A stretch of DNA of 64,000 nt from Nocardioides nitrophenolicus (GCF_016907515.1 NZ_JAFBBY010000001.1:1922001-1986000), one strand, 5' to 3'. Shown: positions 17,025 through 25,792, numbered from the stretch's first letter. A program made the numbers and translations. Notes: a model not told the origin generated them from the sequence alone.

Positions 17025-17378
17025 TCACCCACCGCTGCCGCCGGGCGGCGGCACCAGGTGGGGGCAGAACGGCGGCAGGAGCGGCGAGACGCGATAGCTC
17101 CTGTCGGCGGCGAAGTCGGCATTGACCCGACGGTCGTCCTCGAGCGCGCACAGCGCGGCCTGTGCATCGACGTACGGCCCGGAGACGTACGTCAGGCCGC
17201 CCTCGGTGATGGTGAGGACGTGTGGCCGGTCGAGGTCGGCGACGCTCTCGCTGACGACATGGTCGAGCAGCAGCTGCAGCGTCTCTCCGGTCGGACGGCC
17301 TGTCACCCGATCGGGTGACGAGTCGTCCGACCCGTGGTGCGTGGTGACGGCTTCCATGCCTGGGTGACACCCGTCCAT
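17025..17378 (-). CDS. Small hypothetical protein, paralogue of the 10116-10424 product
   Basis: 117 residues if the ATG at 17378 is used. The first 30 residues are low-complexity and probably untranslated: a second ATG is at 17357, and a GTG at 17303 would place the palindrome 17301-17320 over the start. The body, with PHVLTITEG, YVSGPYV, an Ala-rich helix with Asp/Glu and RVSPLLPP, matches the small protein at the distal end of the operon. It precedes the adhesin gene on the same strand with a 189-base gap that carries its own operator. No signal peptide or known domain. Its recurrence at both ends of the locus suggests a dedicated accessory role. Confidence 0.55.
   Translation of the reverse strand: MDGCHPGMEAVTTHHGSDDSSPDRVTGRPTGETLQLLLDHVVSESVADLDRPHVLTITEGGLTYVSGPYVDAQAALCALEDDRRVNADFAADRSYRVSPLLPPFCPHLVPPPGGSGG
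17301..17320. promoter_or_regulatory. Surface-regulon palindrome (site d)
   Basis: TGTCACCCGATCGGGTGACG contains an 18-bp perfect palindrome, the best-formed member of the family. It lies 143 bases before the rightward gene at 17463 and overlaps the 5' part of the leftward small gene. It could therefore control either one. Confidence 0.5.
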
Positions 17379-17462
17379 GCCGCGAATGACGCGCCCAGCA
17401 AGGAAAAACTCGAAAAACCAGATCGCGTCAGATCCCGGCTCGCGGACTGTCTACGAGACGTG

Positions 17463-17828
17463 ATGCAGCAGGCCGAGACGACCGTCGTCCTCCCACGCTG
17501 GGCGCAGCAGGCCGCGGCGACGGCCGAGATGTTGGCCCTCCATCCCGCGGCCCTGCAGCTGCGACGCCTCGTCGAGGCGCCGCGACTCCTCGACGACGTC
17601 GTGCTGGCGCACGCCCTGGGGCTCACCCACCCGCGGACCACGGCCGCGCTGCTCAGTCCCAGCCTCACTCGACAGCGCCGGCACGCGCTGCTGCGGGTAC
17701 ACGCCGATCTGCTGGACCAGCTCCGGCGCGGGTGCGCCGGGGCTCGGCTCGCCGAGGCCGCCGCCCGTGGCGTCCGGGCCGAGGCCGCCCGCGCGTGGCT
17801 GGACGCCTCGGCCCGCTGGCCTCAGTAG
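17463..17828 (+). CDS. Hypothetical helical protein
   Basis: 121 residues from an ATG at 17463 with GAGACG shortly upstream; longer in-frame starts (to 17334) would run through an unusually A-rich stretch (17400-17420) that looks like promoter DNA. Nearly all residues fall in Ala/Leu/Arg-rich helices (for example RRLVEAPRLLDDVVLAHALG) with no membrane segment or known motif. Strong G/C third-codon bias supports real coding. It converges with the sigma factor gene, whose stop is 8 bases away. Function unknown; palindrome d lies upstream. Confidence 0.5.
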   Translation: MQQAETTVVLPRWAQQAAATAEMLALHPAALQLRRLVEAPRLLDDVVLAHALGLTHPRTTAALLSPSLTRQRRHALLRVHADLLDQLRRGCAGARLAEAAARGVRAEAARAWLDASARWPQ

Positions 17829-17836
17829 CCCTCGGC

Positions 17837-19405
17837 CTACCCGGCCTGCGACGGCACGGCGACCGACCGTTTGTTGTTGCCGAGGTCGGCGTCGCTTCCG
17901 TCGACGCCGGTGATCGCGAAGGTGAGGTAGGTCGCGTGCGCGGCCTTCACGTCGATGGTCAGCTGGGTGATCCCGGACCCGGCGACGACCACGTCGGCCC
18001 ACGGGCTGTGCTGGGTCCGCGACGCGCAGTCGGCGGTCCTGCCGCCGACGCTGACGCAGTAGCTGATGGCGCCGACGCCGCCGAGCGCGACCTGGACGGC
18101 CTGACCGTCGCCGTCGACCTGGACGGTGACCCGGCGCCAGGCCGGGCCCGACGGCGAGCTCGCCACGGCCGGCGTGCCGAGCCGCGGGTCGCCGAGCACC
18201 GGGGTCGGGGTCTCCGTCGGCGAGGTCGGGTCGGTCGGACTCGGCTCCACGGCCGGCTGGTTCGGCGCGGACTCGGCTCGCGGCGGCGTGGAGGTGCCGG
18301 CCGGCTTGGTCGGGTCGGCGTACTCGAGTCGGTCGGTGGGACGCTTGCGGACCGGCGGCGTGGCCGCGCTCGGCGTCGGCGTGTCCACCACCACGGGCGT
18401 CGCTACGGGCGGCGCCGGCTTCCTCTGCTTCGCCCGGTGCGTGGGGGCGGGCGTGACCGGCTCGACGGCCGCGCTCGAGCGGGCCGGGACCGACGGCGCG
18501 GGGGCCGCCGTCTCGCTCGGCTCGGGAGCGCGGATCGCCATCAGCGCGACGCCCGCGACCACGCCGGCGACCGCCGTCGAAGCGAGGACACCGGTGGCCG
18601 CCTTGCCGAAGGTGCTGCTGAGGACCGCGCCGAACCCGCCCACGGCGGTGGCGCCGACCGCGCCGGTCGCGGCGACCGAGACGACGAGCGGCGCGAGCAG
18701 CGCACCCACGTCGCGACGGGCCTCACCGAGCTCGAGGATGGCGATCGGGCAGGTGTTGCAGGTGCGCAGGTGGCGGTCGACGGCCTCCTGGCGGGCCCGG
18801 GTGAGGTGGCCGTTGACGTACCCGGGCAGGTAGCCGATCACCTTCTTGCACTCGAGCGAGTCGGCGGACCGGGCGTACTGCGCGAGGTAGGCGTCGGCCA
18901 GGCCGCGCCGGGCGCGCAGGGCCAGCGCCGCGACGGCGTTGGGCTTGATGCCGAGCAGCTCGCCGACCTCGTCGTGGGGCACCCGGTCGACCTCGCAGAG
19001 CCACAGCACCTGCTGCCACCGGGCGGGCAGCGTCGTGAACGCGTCGCGCACGACCCGGTTGGTGAGGTGCTTGCCCGAGGTGTCGTCCGAGACGAGCAGC
19101 GGGATCAGGTCGGCCGGCTCGGTGGTGACCTCGCGGCTGCGCCCGCGCAGCCGGTTGACCGCCACGTTGTGGACCGTGACGCTGAGGTAGGGCCGGAAGG
19201 TCGTCGTCGGCCCGCGGCCGCCCTTGAGGATCGCGAAGATCCGCTCGAACGCCTCGGCGACCACGTCCTCCGCGTCGCGCTGCCCGACGACCCGTCGCGC
19301 GACGGCGAGGGCGTACGCGCGGTGCCGGACGAACAGGACGCCGTACGCGGCCTCGTCCCCCTGCCGGACCTGCTCCAGCAGCTCTTCCTCGGACTGAAAC
19401 TCCAT
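17837..19405 (-). CDS. ECF sigma factor fused to zinc-finger, membrane and exported C-terminal region
   Basis: 522 residues from an ATG at 19405 preceded by GGGGGAG. Residues 1-170 are an ECF sigma-70 factor: region 2 (with DAEDVVAEAFERIF) and region 4 (LPARWQQVLWL, then VGELLGIKPNAVAALALRARRGL). A ZAS-like zinc motif follows (Cys, then HLRTCNTCP near residue 225), as in anti-sigma factors. One membrane helix (about 270-290), a long Pro/Thr/Ser-rich spacer and a beta-rich exported domain with a Cys pair complete the protein. A transcription factor is thus covalently joined to its own anti-sigma-like and extracytoplasmic sensor parts. Release of the sigma domain by proteolysis is a plausible but untested mechanism. 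Confidence 0.82.
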   Translation of the reverse strand: MEFQSEEELLEQVRQGDEAAYGVLFVRHRAYALAVARRVVGQRDAEDVVAEAFERIFAILKGGRGPTTTFRPYLSVTVHNVAVNRLRGRSREVTTEPADLIPLLVSDDTSGKHLTNRVVRDAFTTLPARWQQVLWLCEVDRVPHDEVGELLGIKPNAVAALALRARRGLADAYLAQYARSADSLECKKVIGYLPGYVNGHLTRARQEAVDRHLRTCNTCPIAILELGEARRDVGALLAPLVVSVAATGAVGATAVGGFGAVLSSTFGKAATGVLASTAVAGVVAGVALMAIRAPEPSETAAPAPSVPARSSAAVEPVTPAPTHRAKQRKPAPPVATPVVVDTPTPSAATPPVRKRPTDRLEYADPTKPAGTSTPPRAESAPNQPAVEPSPTDPTSPTETPTPVLGDPRLGTPAVASSPSGPAWRRVTVQVDGDGQAVQVALGGVGAISYCVSVGGRTADCASRTQHSPWADVVVAGSGITQLTIDVKAAHATYLTFAITGVDGSDADLGNNKRSVAVPSQAG

Positions 19406-19620
19406 TGCTCCCCCAAAAAGCCGGCGCCCGGCCGCTCTCACGGCACGGTCCACCGCCCCACCCTGATCGGCCCCACCGGCCGGATGAATCGACGAACTGA
19501 CAGGCTCAACCAGTGCTGCCCGCGGGGAGCCACTCGTCAGCGTTGGGTGTACCTGTCCCACTTCACGGTAGGCCGGTCGTCCCGGCCACCGGACCCCAGG
19601 ATGCCAGATACCGACCAATT

Positions 19621-19640
19621 TGCCCCCCGAACGGGGGTCA
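19621..19640. promoter_or_regulatory. Surface-regulon palindrome (site e) at the end of the LtrA gene
   Basis: TGCCCCCCGAACGGGGGTCA overlaps the LtrA stop codon and lies 216 bases upstream of the sigma factor start. It aligns to the 20-bp family but could equally be the LtrA terminator hairpin. The 19406-19620 stretch shows no gene. Confidence 0.35.
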
Positions 19641-20888
19641 CTCGGCGAGCTCCTCCAGCACGGCGGCGTTGTGCCGGAACCCGGCCGCCTCGTAGCCGAC
19701 CACCGTCACCCAGGGCGCGAGGGACAGCACGAGCAGGCACCAGACCAGCTCGACGTCGGCGGCCGCCATCGCCAGCGAGGCCGCGATCACGACCGCGCTG
19801 AGGACGAGCAGCGCGACGTGCAGCCCGTCGAAGGTCCGGGTCAGCGAGGAGTAGCCGGCGTAGAAGACCAGGAGATAGATCCCGACCGGGACGGCGACCG
19901 TGAGCACGGTGCCGACCAGGCTCAGGTGGGTGTGGTGCTCGAGATAGGTGGCGCCGCCGTGCAGGCCGGCGCCGACCGCGACGATGCTGCCGAACACCAG
20001 CAGGTGGCCGTAGCCGAAGCCGAACGAGCGCTCCCGGTGGACGTGCAGGATCTCGCCGGCCGGGACGACGAAGTAGCTCCACCAGATGCCGAAGGTCAGC
20101 GCGGTGCCGGCCAGCGCGAGCAGCCCGATCTCCCAGGTCAGGCCACCCTCGGCGAGGACGTTGATCGAGGCCATGGTCCCGATCAGTCCCTCACCGAGCG
20201 CGATGATCACCATCAGGCCGTAGCGCTCGGCGATGTGGTGGGCGTGCCAGGGGGTGCCGGCGAGGCGGGTCTCGGCGTACACCGGACCGCCGATCTCGAT
20301 GAGGAACGGGATGACCAGCAGCGCGAAGGTGAGGCCGACGGGGAGGTCGGTCAGCGCGAAGACGATCCACAGCACCTGCGCCACCAGGATCGAGATCAGG
20401 TAGACGCGCACCACGTCGCGGCGGGCCGTGTCGTGGGAGCCGGCCCGCAGCCACTGCAGCACCATCGCGACCCGCATCAGGACGTAGCCCCAGACCATCA
20501 CGTCGTTGTCGAGCGTGTCCTCGTGCTTGGTGACCGACTCGAACATCGGCTTGAGGCCGAGCGCGAGCACCAGGACGCCGACCATCTGCAGCATCGTGGT
20601 CAGGCGGTAGACCCAGTCGTCGGTGTCGTACGCCGAGGCGAACCAGCTGAAGTTGATCCACGCCCACGAGATCGCGAAGGTCGCGAAGCAGAACGCGACG
20701 ATGCCCGGCACGATGTGGTCCGCCGCGAGGGCGTGCGCGAGCTCGTTGGCCGCCGTGCCGAAGGCGACGGCGAAGGTGAGGTCGAACAGCAGCTCCAGCG
20801 GGCTGGAGACCCGGTGGCTCTCGTGGGGGTCGCGACCGGTCATCCGGCGACGGCGGTGACGGACGTCTGATTCAGCGGTCTCCGGCAT
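19638..20888 (-). CDS. LtrA family membrane protein (low temperature requirement A)
   Basis: 416 residues with about eleven hydrophobic helices. The signature ELLFDLTFAVAFG near residues 32-44 and the later YGLMVIIALGEGLIG segment are typical of the LtrA family, polytopic inner-membrane proteins named after a Listeria gene needed for growth in the cold; their transport substrate is not established. The N-terminus is short and basic. It is transcribed alone, towards the sigma factor gene. Length and helix pattern match full-length family members. Confidence 0.85.
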   Translation of the reverse strand: MPETAESDVRHRRRRMTGRDPHESHRVSSPLELLFDLTFAVAFGTAANELAHALAADHIVPGIVAFCFATFAISWAWINFSWFASAYDTDDWVYRLTTMLQMVGVLVLALGLKPMFESVTKHEDTLDNDVMVWGYVLMRVAMVLQWLRAGSHDTARRDVVRVYLISILVAQVLWIVFALTDLPVGLTFALLVIPFLIEIGGPVYAETRLAGTPWHAHHIAERYGLMVIIALGEGLIGTMASINVLAEGGLTWEIGLLALAGTALTFGIWWSYFVVPAGEILHVHRERSFGFGYGHLLVFGSIVAVGAGLHGGATYLEHHTHLSLVGTVLTVAVPVGIYLLVFYAGYSSLTRTFDGLHVALLVLSAVVIAASLAMAAADVELVWCLLVLSLAPWVTVVGYEAAGFRHNAAVLEELAE

Positions 20889-20966
20889 GGGCCGGAGAAT
20901 AGGCCGATCCGCGCTCTCCGTGTCGCCTCGGCCCCAGGACCGGCCCGCGGAGCAGGGGAAGTGTGA

Positions 20967-22379
20967 TCAATCCGTGACCTCGGCGGTGTCGCCGTCCGCC
21001 AGGGGCAGCAGCACGGTGACCGTCAGCTCGGGGCCGTGGTCACAGGCGAGGTCGACCACGCCCGCCGGCCGGGCGACGTGCTGCCCGGCCTGGCACAGCC
21101 GCAGCTGGCCGCGGGCCCGCTCGACCAGTCCGGCGACCAGGGCCAGCCCGAGCCCGGCCCCGACCCGGGACCGCGCCTCCTCGGCTCGGGTGAAGCGCTG
21201 GGTGGCGGTGGCGAGCAGCTCGGGCGGCATCCCGGCCCCGGCGTCGGCGACCCGGAGCCGGGTCAACGCGGGCACCGGGCGGTCGACCGTGAGCCGTACC
21301 GGTGGCGCGCCATGGCGGACGGCGTTGTCGAGAAGGTTGGTGAGCAGCCGCTCGAGGTCGTGGTCGGCGACCGCGACCGGCGCCGCGTCCGCGAGCAGCT
21401 CGACCTCCCAGGTCGTCGCGCCGGCCGGGTCGGCGACCCGGCGCTCCTCGACCACGCGCGCGACCACCTGGACCAGGTCGCTCGTGCCCTCGGCCCGGCC
21501 GGCGCCCACGTGCAGCAGCTGGTCGGCCAGTCGCGCCAGCCGGTCGAGGTCGATCGCCAGCTCCCCGAGGATCCGCTCGTGCTCCTCGACGGTCCGTCGG
21601 CGGCGCCGCGCGAGCTGGATCCGGCCGGTGAGCAGGGTGACCGGCGTGCGCAGCTCGTGGCTGGCCTCGGCGACGAACTGGCGCTCGCGTTCCAGGGCCC
21701 GCTCCAGCCCGGCCAGCATGTCGTTGAAGGTGTGGCCGAGCCGGGTCACCTCGTCGTCGCGCCCGGCCGGCACCTCCAGCCGCAGGTCGGCCGCGCCGGC
21801 CGCGATCGCGGCGGCCTGTTGGCGGTAGCGCTCCACCGGGCGCAGCGCCGCGCGAGCCAGCCGGTCCCCCACGAAGGCGGTGACCAGCAGGGTCCCGAGG
21901 CCGGCGAGGACCAGCTGGACCAGCAGCTCGCGCAGCGCCTCGTCCTCGTGGTCGCGCCGCACGCCCACCAGCAGCCGGCGCTGGTGGGGCAGACCCACCA
22001 CCCGGACCCGGTACGACGCCCGCCCGGTCACCAGCCGCACGTCGACGTCGCGCTCGCCGTAACCGTGGGTGGCCAGCATCGGCGTCGTGCCGGCCGGGCC
22101 GCCGCGGTCGACGACGGCACCGTCGGCGTCCAGCACCTGCCAGGCCAGTCCGACCGCCTCGGCCGCGTCGCGGTCACTCAGGCGCCCGTCGTCGCCGACG
22201 AGCGGCCCCAGAGTGCTGACGCCGTGGGCCAGCTCGGTGTCGAGGGCGCGGTCGAGAGCGAAGTCGACGCGCCAGAAGACGAACGCCCCCGCGGCCACCA
22301 GCACCACGAAGGTCGCGACGGAGAAGCCCGCGACCAGGCGGGTCCGCAGCGGCCAGGTGCGTGGTCGCCCCCGGCTCAT
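20967..22379 (-). CDS. Two-component sensor histidine kinase
   Basis: 470 residues. Two membrane helices (about 13-33 and 160-180) flank an extracytoplasmic sensor of about 120 residues. A HAMP linker follows, then HisKA with His241 in EASHELRTPVTLL and HATPase_c with the N box LLTNLLDNAVRHG and the G boxes RVADAGAGMP and GAGLGLALV. This is the OmpR-partner class of kinase. Its ATG overlaps the stop of the upstream response regulator (ATGA), forming a dedA-regulator-kinase operon. The sensed signal is unknown; coupling to a DedA protein hints at envelope or membrane stress (inference). Confidence 0.9.
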   Translation of the reverse strand: MSRGRPRTWPLRTRLVAGFSVATFVVLVAAGAFVFWRVDFALDRALDTELAHGVSTLGPLVGDDGRLSDRDAAEAVGLAWQVLDADGAVVDRGGPAGTTPMLATHGYGERDVDVRLVTGRASYRVRVVGLPHQRRLLVGVRRDHEDEALRELLVQLVLAGLGTLLVTAFVGDRLARAALRPVERYRQQAAAIAAGAADLRLEVPAGRDDEVTRLGHTFNDMLAGLERALERERQFVAEASHELRTPVTLLTGRIQLARRRRRTVEEHERILGELAIDLDRLARLADQLLHVGAGRAEGTSDLVQVVARVVEERRVADPAGATTWEVELLADAAPVAVADHDLERLLTNLLDNAVRHGAPPVRLTVDRPVPALTRLRVADAGAGMPPELLATATQRFTRAEEARSRVGAGLGLALVAGLVERARGQLRLCQAGQHVARPAGVVDLACDHGPELTVTVLLPLADGDTAEVTD

Positions 22380-23062
22380 GGAGCGCGGTCCGGCGGGTCG
22401 AGCCGGTAGCCGACGCCGCGCAGGGTGGTGATGGTGCGGGTGCCGAAGGGCCGGTCGATCTTGGCGCGGATAGCGGCCAGGTGGACGTCGATCACGTTGC
22501 TGCGCAGGTCCGTCTCGCCGTCCCAGACCTCGTCGAGGATGGTGAGCCGGGTGACCACCTGGCCGGCGTGGGTGGCGAGCAGGAAGAGGATGTCGAACTC
22601 GCGGGCCGACAGGGTGACCTCCCGGCCGGCGCGAGTCACCCGCCGCGCCCCGGGATCGACGACCAGGTCGCCCACCTGGACCGGCGCCACGCCGGTGAGG
22701 CTGTTGCGGCGGTACAGCGCGCGCAGCCGGGCCAGCAGCTCGTCGAGGTCGAACGGCTTGGGCAGGTAGTCGTCGGCGCCCGCGTCGAGTCCGTCGATCC
22801 GGTCGCGCACCTCGCCGCGCGCGGTGAGCATCAGGATCGGCGTCAGCAGGCCGAGGCCGCGCAGCTGCCGCGCCACGCTCAACCCGTCCTTGCCGGGCAG
22901 CATCCAGTCGAGCAGCGCGACGTCGTACTCGGTGCCGGCGAGGAGCCGTTCGTACGCCGTGCGCCCGTCGTGGACCACGTCGACGTCCCAGCCCGCCTCA
23001 CTCAGCGACTCGTCGAGCAGGTCGGCGAGGCGGACGTCGTCCTCGGCGACCAGCACGCGCAT
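22376..23062 (-). CDS. OmpR/PhoB-type response regulator
   Basis: 228 residues. The receiver domain carries the acidic pair Asp8/Asp9, phospho-acceptor Asp52 (ALLDWMLPG), Thr in MLTARG and Lys in YLPKPFDLDEL. The C-terminal winged helix shows LSAREFDILFLLATH and the wing RTITTLRGVGYRL. The ATG at 23062 overlaps the DedA stop by one base (TGATG) and the stop overlaps the kinase start, so all three genes are translationally coupled. It would regulate transcription in response to the adjacent kinase; target genes cannot be named. Confidence 0.92.
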   Translation of the reverse strand: MRVLVAEDDVRLADLLDESLSEAGWDVDVVHDGRTAYERLLAGTEYDVALLDWMLPGKDGLSVARQLRGLGLLTPILMLTARGEVRDRIDGLDAGADDYLPKPFDLDELLARLRALYRRNSLTGVAPVQVGDLVVDPGARRVTRAGREVTLSAREFDILFLLATHAGQVVTRLTILDEVWDGETDLRSNVIDVHLAAIRAKIDRPFGTRTITTLRGVGYRLDPPDRAP

Positions 23063-23688
23063 CACGACTCCACGGTAGTGGTGTGGCCGCGGCGGAGGCG
23101 ACCGATCAGGTGGCGTCCGACCAGGAACGCGAGGACCGCGCCGGTGAGCACCAGCCCGGCGTCGGAGATCTGGTGGGCGACCTGCTGCCAGCTGCTGCCG
23201 GCCAGGTACCCGGCCGCGACCATCGCGCCACCCCACAGCACCGCGCCGGTGAGGTTGGCGAGCAGGAAGCGGCGGTACGGCATCCGGCTCATCCCGGCCA
23301 GGCCCGGCACCAGCACTCGCAACGCGACCGTGAACCGGCCGATCAGGACCGCCCAGCCACCCCGGCGCGACAGCGCGTGCTCGGCCTTGTCCAGCCGGTC
23401 GGCGCGCACGAAGCGACCCACCGTCGAGCCCAGGATCCGCCGGCCCCACCGCTTGCCGACGACGTAGCCGACGCTGTCTCCGACGGCGGCGCCGGCGATG
23501 CCCGCCGCCGCCACCGCGGCGACGGGCACGTGTCCCTGTCCCGCGACCACGCCGCCGAGCAGCAGCGCCAGCTCGCCGGGGAAGACGAAGCCGAGGAACA
23601 CCGAGGACTCCAGGGCGGGCAGCAGGAAGACCACCACCACGGCCAGCCAGGCGGGGACGGCGAGGAGGTGCTCGACGAGCGCGGTCAT
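23062..23688 (-). CDS. DedA family membrane protein
   Basis: 208 residues from the ATG at 23688. The DedA/SNARE-associated core is visible: the re-entrant ESSVFLGFVFPGE segment near residues 27-40, the GDSVGYVVGKRWGRRI loop, and IGRFTVALRVLVPGLAGMSRMPYRRF with the conserved basic and proline residues. Family members are inner-membrane proteins linked to lipid flipping (undecaprenyl phosphate or phospholipid translocation) and proton-motive force maintenance. It is the first gene of an operon with a two-component system. The ribosome-binding site is weak. It diverges from the nitroreductase-like gene 73 bases away. Confidence 0.85.
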   Translation of the reverse strand: MTALVEHLLAVPAWLAVVVVFLLPALESSVFLGFVFPGELALLLGGVVAGQGHVPVAAVAAAGIAGAAVGDSVGYVVGKRWGRRILGSTVGRFVRADRLDKAEHALSRRGGWAVLIGRFTVALRVLVPGLAGMSRMPYRRFLLANLTGAVLWGGAMVAAGYLAGSSWQQVAHQISDAGLVLTGAVLAFLVGRHLIGRLRRGHTTTVES

Positions 23689-23761
23689 GGCGGGACCGTA
23701 GGCCGGCGTGGATGAAGGCCGGATGAAGACCGGCGACGGCGTACGACGGGACAATGGCCGG

Positions 23762-24292
23762 GTGGACGACCAGGATCCCCTCGGCCGGGCGGCGCTGCGA
23801 GCGAGCCGCTGGTGGCAGCCGGACGCCGTCCCCCGCGAGGTCGTCGAGCGGATCGTCGACGGCGCGCGGTGGACCGGCTCGGCCCGCAACGCCCAGCCGT
23901 GGCGCTTCGTGCACGTCACCGACCCCGCCACCCGCGCGGCCCTGGCCCGGCTGGGCGGTTACGCCGGACCGGCGGCCGGTGCGCCGAGCCTGCTCGTCCA
24001 GCTGCACCACGAGCCCACCGCCCGCCGCGACACCCCCTTCGACCTCGGCCGGATCACCCAGACCGTCTGCCTGCTCGCCGCCCGCGAGGGTCTCGGCAGC
24101 TGCCCGGTGACCTTCTTCCCCGAGGCCAACGGCCGGGCCGCCGCCGACCTCGTCGGCGCCGACCCGGGCTGGCGCGCCGACCACGCCATCGCCCTCGGTC
24201 GCCCCGGGCCGAGGCCGGCGCGGACCGGCCCCAGCGCGATCCCCACCGGCCGGCTGCGGCTCGACGAGGTGCTGCGTCACCACCAGGCGTGA
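23762..24292 (+). CDS. Nitroreductase-like flavoprotein
   Basis: 176 residues from a GTG at 23762; upstream in-frame starts at 23708 and 23723 would overlap the promoter of the divergent dedA gene. The segment ARNAQPWRFVHVTD matches the FMN-binding N-terminal motif of the nitroreductase family (usually SxRNxQPWxF). Later ITQTVCLLAAREGLGSCPVTFFPE corresponds to the dimer and flavin-binding helix. At about 176 residues it is slightly short for the family. Substrate cannot be predicted. No operon partner; it converges with the pxpC gene. Confidence 0.75.
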   Translation: MDDQDPLGRAALRASRWWQPDAVPREVVERIVDGARWTGSARNAQPWRFVHVTDPATRAALARLGGYAGPAAGAPSLLVQLHHEPTARRDTPFDLGRITQTVCLLAAREGLGSCPVTFFPEANGRAAADLVGADPGWRADHAIALGRPGPRPARTGPSAIPTGRLRLDEVLRHHQA

Positions 24293-24302
24293 GCGCGCCG
24301 GG

Positions 24303-25184
24303 TCACCGGGTCGCCCGCCCCCGCGAGAGCCGGAAGCGGATGGTCTGCCCCGGCACGGCCTGTCCTGCCGCGTCGATCGCGGTGGAGTCGACGACGGCGA
24401 CCACCGGATAGCCGCCGGTGACGGGATGGTCGGACAGGAACAGGATGGGCCGACCCTCGCGCGGCACCTGGATCGCGCCCTGGCCCAGTCCCTCGCTCAG
24501 CAGCTCGCGGTCCGCGTGGGTGTCGAGGGGGTCTCCCGAGAGCCGCAGCCCGATCCGGTTGGAGGTCGGCGTGACCGTCCACGCGGTGTCCAGCAGCCGC
24601 TGACGCGACTCCGTCGTCAGCCAGTCGGCCCGGGGGCCCCAGGTGAGGGGCAGCTCGATCGCACTGTTCGTCAGTCGCGGCCGCGGCGCCAGGTCGATGT
24701 CGGGCAGGGCGTTCGGGGAGGTGCCGACCCGGAGCACCACGCCGATCGTCAGGGGCGGCGGGCCGAGTCCGGACAGCACGTCCGTGGCGCCGGAGCCCAG
24801 CACCAGCCCTGGCAGCAGCCCACCGCGTACGGCCAGGTAGGTGCGGGCCCCGGCCCGCGGGGCGCCGAGCGCCAGCACGTCGCCGTCCCTCAGCCGCACC
24901 ACGCTGTTGTGGGCGACCCGCTGTCCGTTGCGCCGCGCCTGGGCGGGGGCACCGGTCAGCGCGACGGTCAGCAGGCCACGCGCCCGCACCTTGAGGCCGC
25001 CGAAGGTCGCCTCGATGCCGACCGACGCCTCCGGGTTGCCGACCAGCCGGTTCGCGAGCCGCAGGCTGTCGCGGTCGGCGGCGCCGGAGCGCGGCACGCC
25101 CATGCTCATCAGGCCGGGCCGGCCCAGGTCCTGGGTGGTGGCCAACGGGCCCGCCTCGATGATCTCCAGGGCGTGCTCGCTCAC
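24303..25184 (-). CDS. pxpC: 5-oxoprolinase subunit PxpC (biotin-dependent carboxyltransferase family)
   Basis: 293 residues from a GTG at 25184 that overlaps the pxpB stop (GTGA). The N-terminal GPLATTQDLGRPG and MGVPRSGAADRDSLRLANRLVGN segments are the hallmarks of the KipA/PxpC (AHS2) family. With PxpA and PxpB it forms the ATP-dependent prokaryotic 5-oxoprolinase, which opens 5-oxoproline to glutamate. Here the three genes come last in a catabolic block, in the order pxpA, pxpB, pxpC. Whether the natural substrate is 5-oxoproline or another lactam made by the upstream enzymes cannot be told from sequence. Confidence 0.88.
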   Translation of the reverse strand: MSEHALEIIEAGPLATTQDLGRPGLMSMGVPRSGAADRDSLRLANRLVGNPEASVGIEATFGGLKVRARGLLTVALTGAPAQARRNGQRVAHNSVVRLRDGDVLALGAPRAGARTYLAVRGGLLPGLVLGSGATDVLSGLGPPPLTIGVVLRVGTSPNALPDIDLAPRPRLTNSAIELPLTWGPRADWLTTESRQRLLDTAWTVTPTSNRIGLRLSGDPLDTHADRELLSEGLGQGAIQVPREGRPILFLSDHPVTGGYPVVAVVDSTAIDAAGQAVPGQTIRFRLSRGRATR

Positions 25185-25792
25185 GTGCGCTCCCGGAACC
25201 GGACCCGGTGGCCCGCGGGGATCAGCGCCGGCGACTCCCGGTCGAGATCCCAGAGCACGACGTCGGTGTGCCCGATGATCTGCCAGCCTCCCGGCGACTC
25301 GCGGGGGTAGATGCCGGTGAACGGCCCGGCCATGGCGACCGCGCCCGTGGGCACGGCGACCCGCGGCGACGCCCGGCGCGGGATCTCCCACTCGTCCTCA
25401 CCGACCAGGTAGGCGAAGCCGGGCGCGAAGCCGGTGAACGCGGCGACCCAGGCCTGGTCGGCGTGACGGCGCACGAAGCTCTCGACGCTGAGCCCGACGG
25501 CGGACGCGGCGTCGGCGAGGTCGGGGCCGTCGTACTTGATCGGGACCTCGACCAACGGGGTCACTCTGTCGGCGTCCGGCGGGAGGGGGTCGAGCGCGGT
25601 GACCTCGCGGACGACGTCGTCCAGGGTGCGCAGCGAGACATCGACCTCGACCAGGATGGTCCGCGCCGCAGGGACCAGCTCGACGATGCCCGGTGGGGCG
25701 GCGGCCACGATCGCGGCGTGGTGCGCGATGACCTGGTGGACGTCGTCGAACTCCAGCAGGAAGGCTCGGTCGCCGTAGGGAAGCACGCGCAT
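25181..25792 (-). CDS. pxpB: 5-oxoprolinase subunit PxpB (KipI/AHS1 family)
   Basis: 203 residues from the ATG at 25792, which overlaps the pxpA stop by one base; an ATG six codons earlier (25810) is also in frame. The N-terminal RVLPYGDRAFLLEF and the later FTGFAPGFAYLVGEDE and GIYPRESPGGWQIIGHT motifs define the KipI/PxpB family, including the conserved PGFAYL and ESPGGW blocks. It forms a complex with PxpC and works with PxpA to hydrolyse 5-oxoproline with ATP in the cytoplasm. Overlaps at both ends imply equal translation of all three subunits. Confidence 0.9.
   Translation of the reverse strand: MRVLPYGDRAFLLEFDDVHQVIAHHAAIVAAAPPGIVELVPAARTILVEVDVSLRTLDDVVREVTALDPLPPDADRVTPLVEVPIKYDGPDLADAASAVGLSVESFVRRHADQAWVAAFTGFAPGFAYLVGEDEWEIPRRASPRVAVPTGAVAMAGPFTGIYPRESPGGWQIIGHTDVVLWDLDRESPALIPAGHRVRFRERT

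Noticed and set aside
22376..24283. Single 635-codon protein joining the response regulator to upstream sequence
   Set aside because: The frame runs antisense or out of frame through dedA; the regulator starts at the ATG at 23062 by homology.
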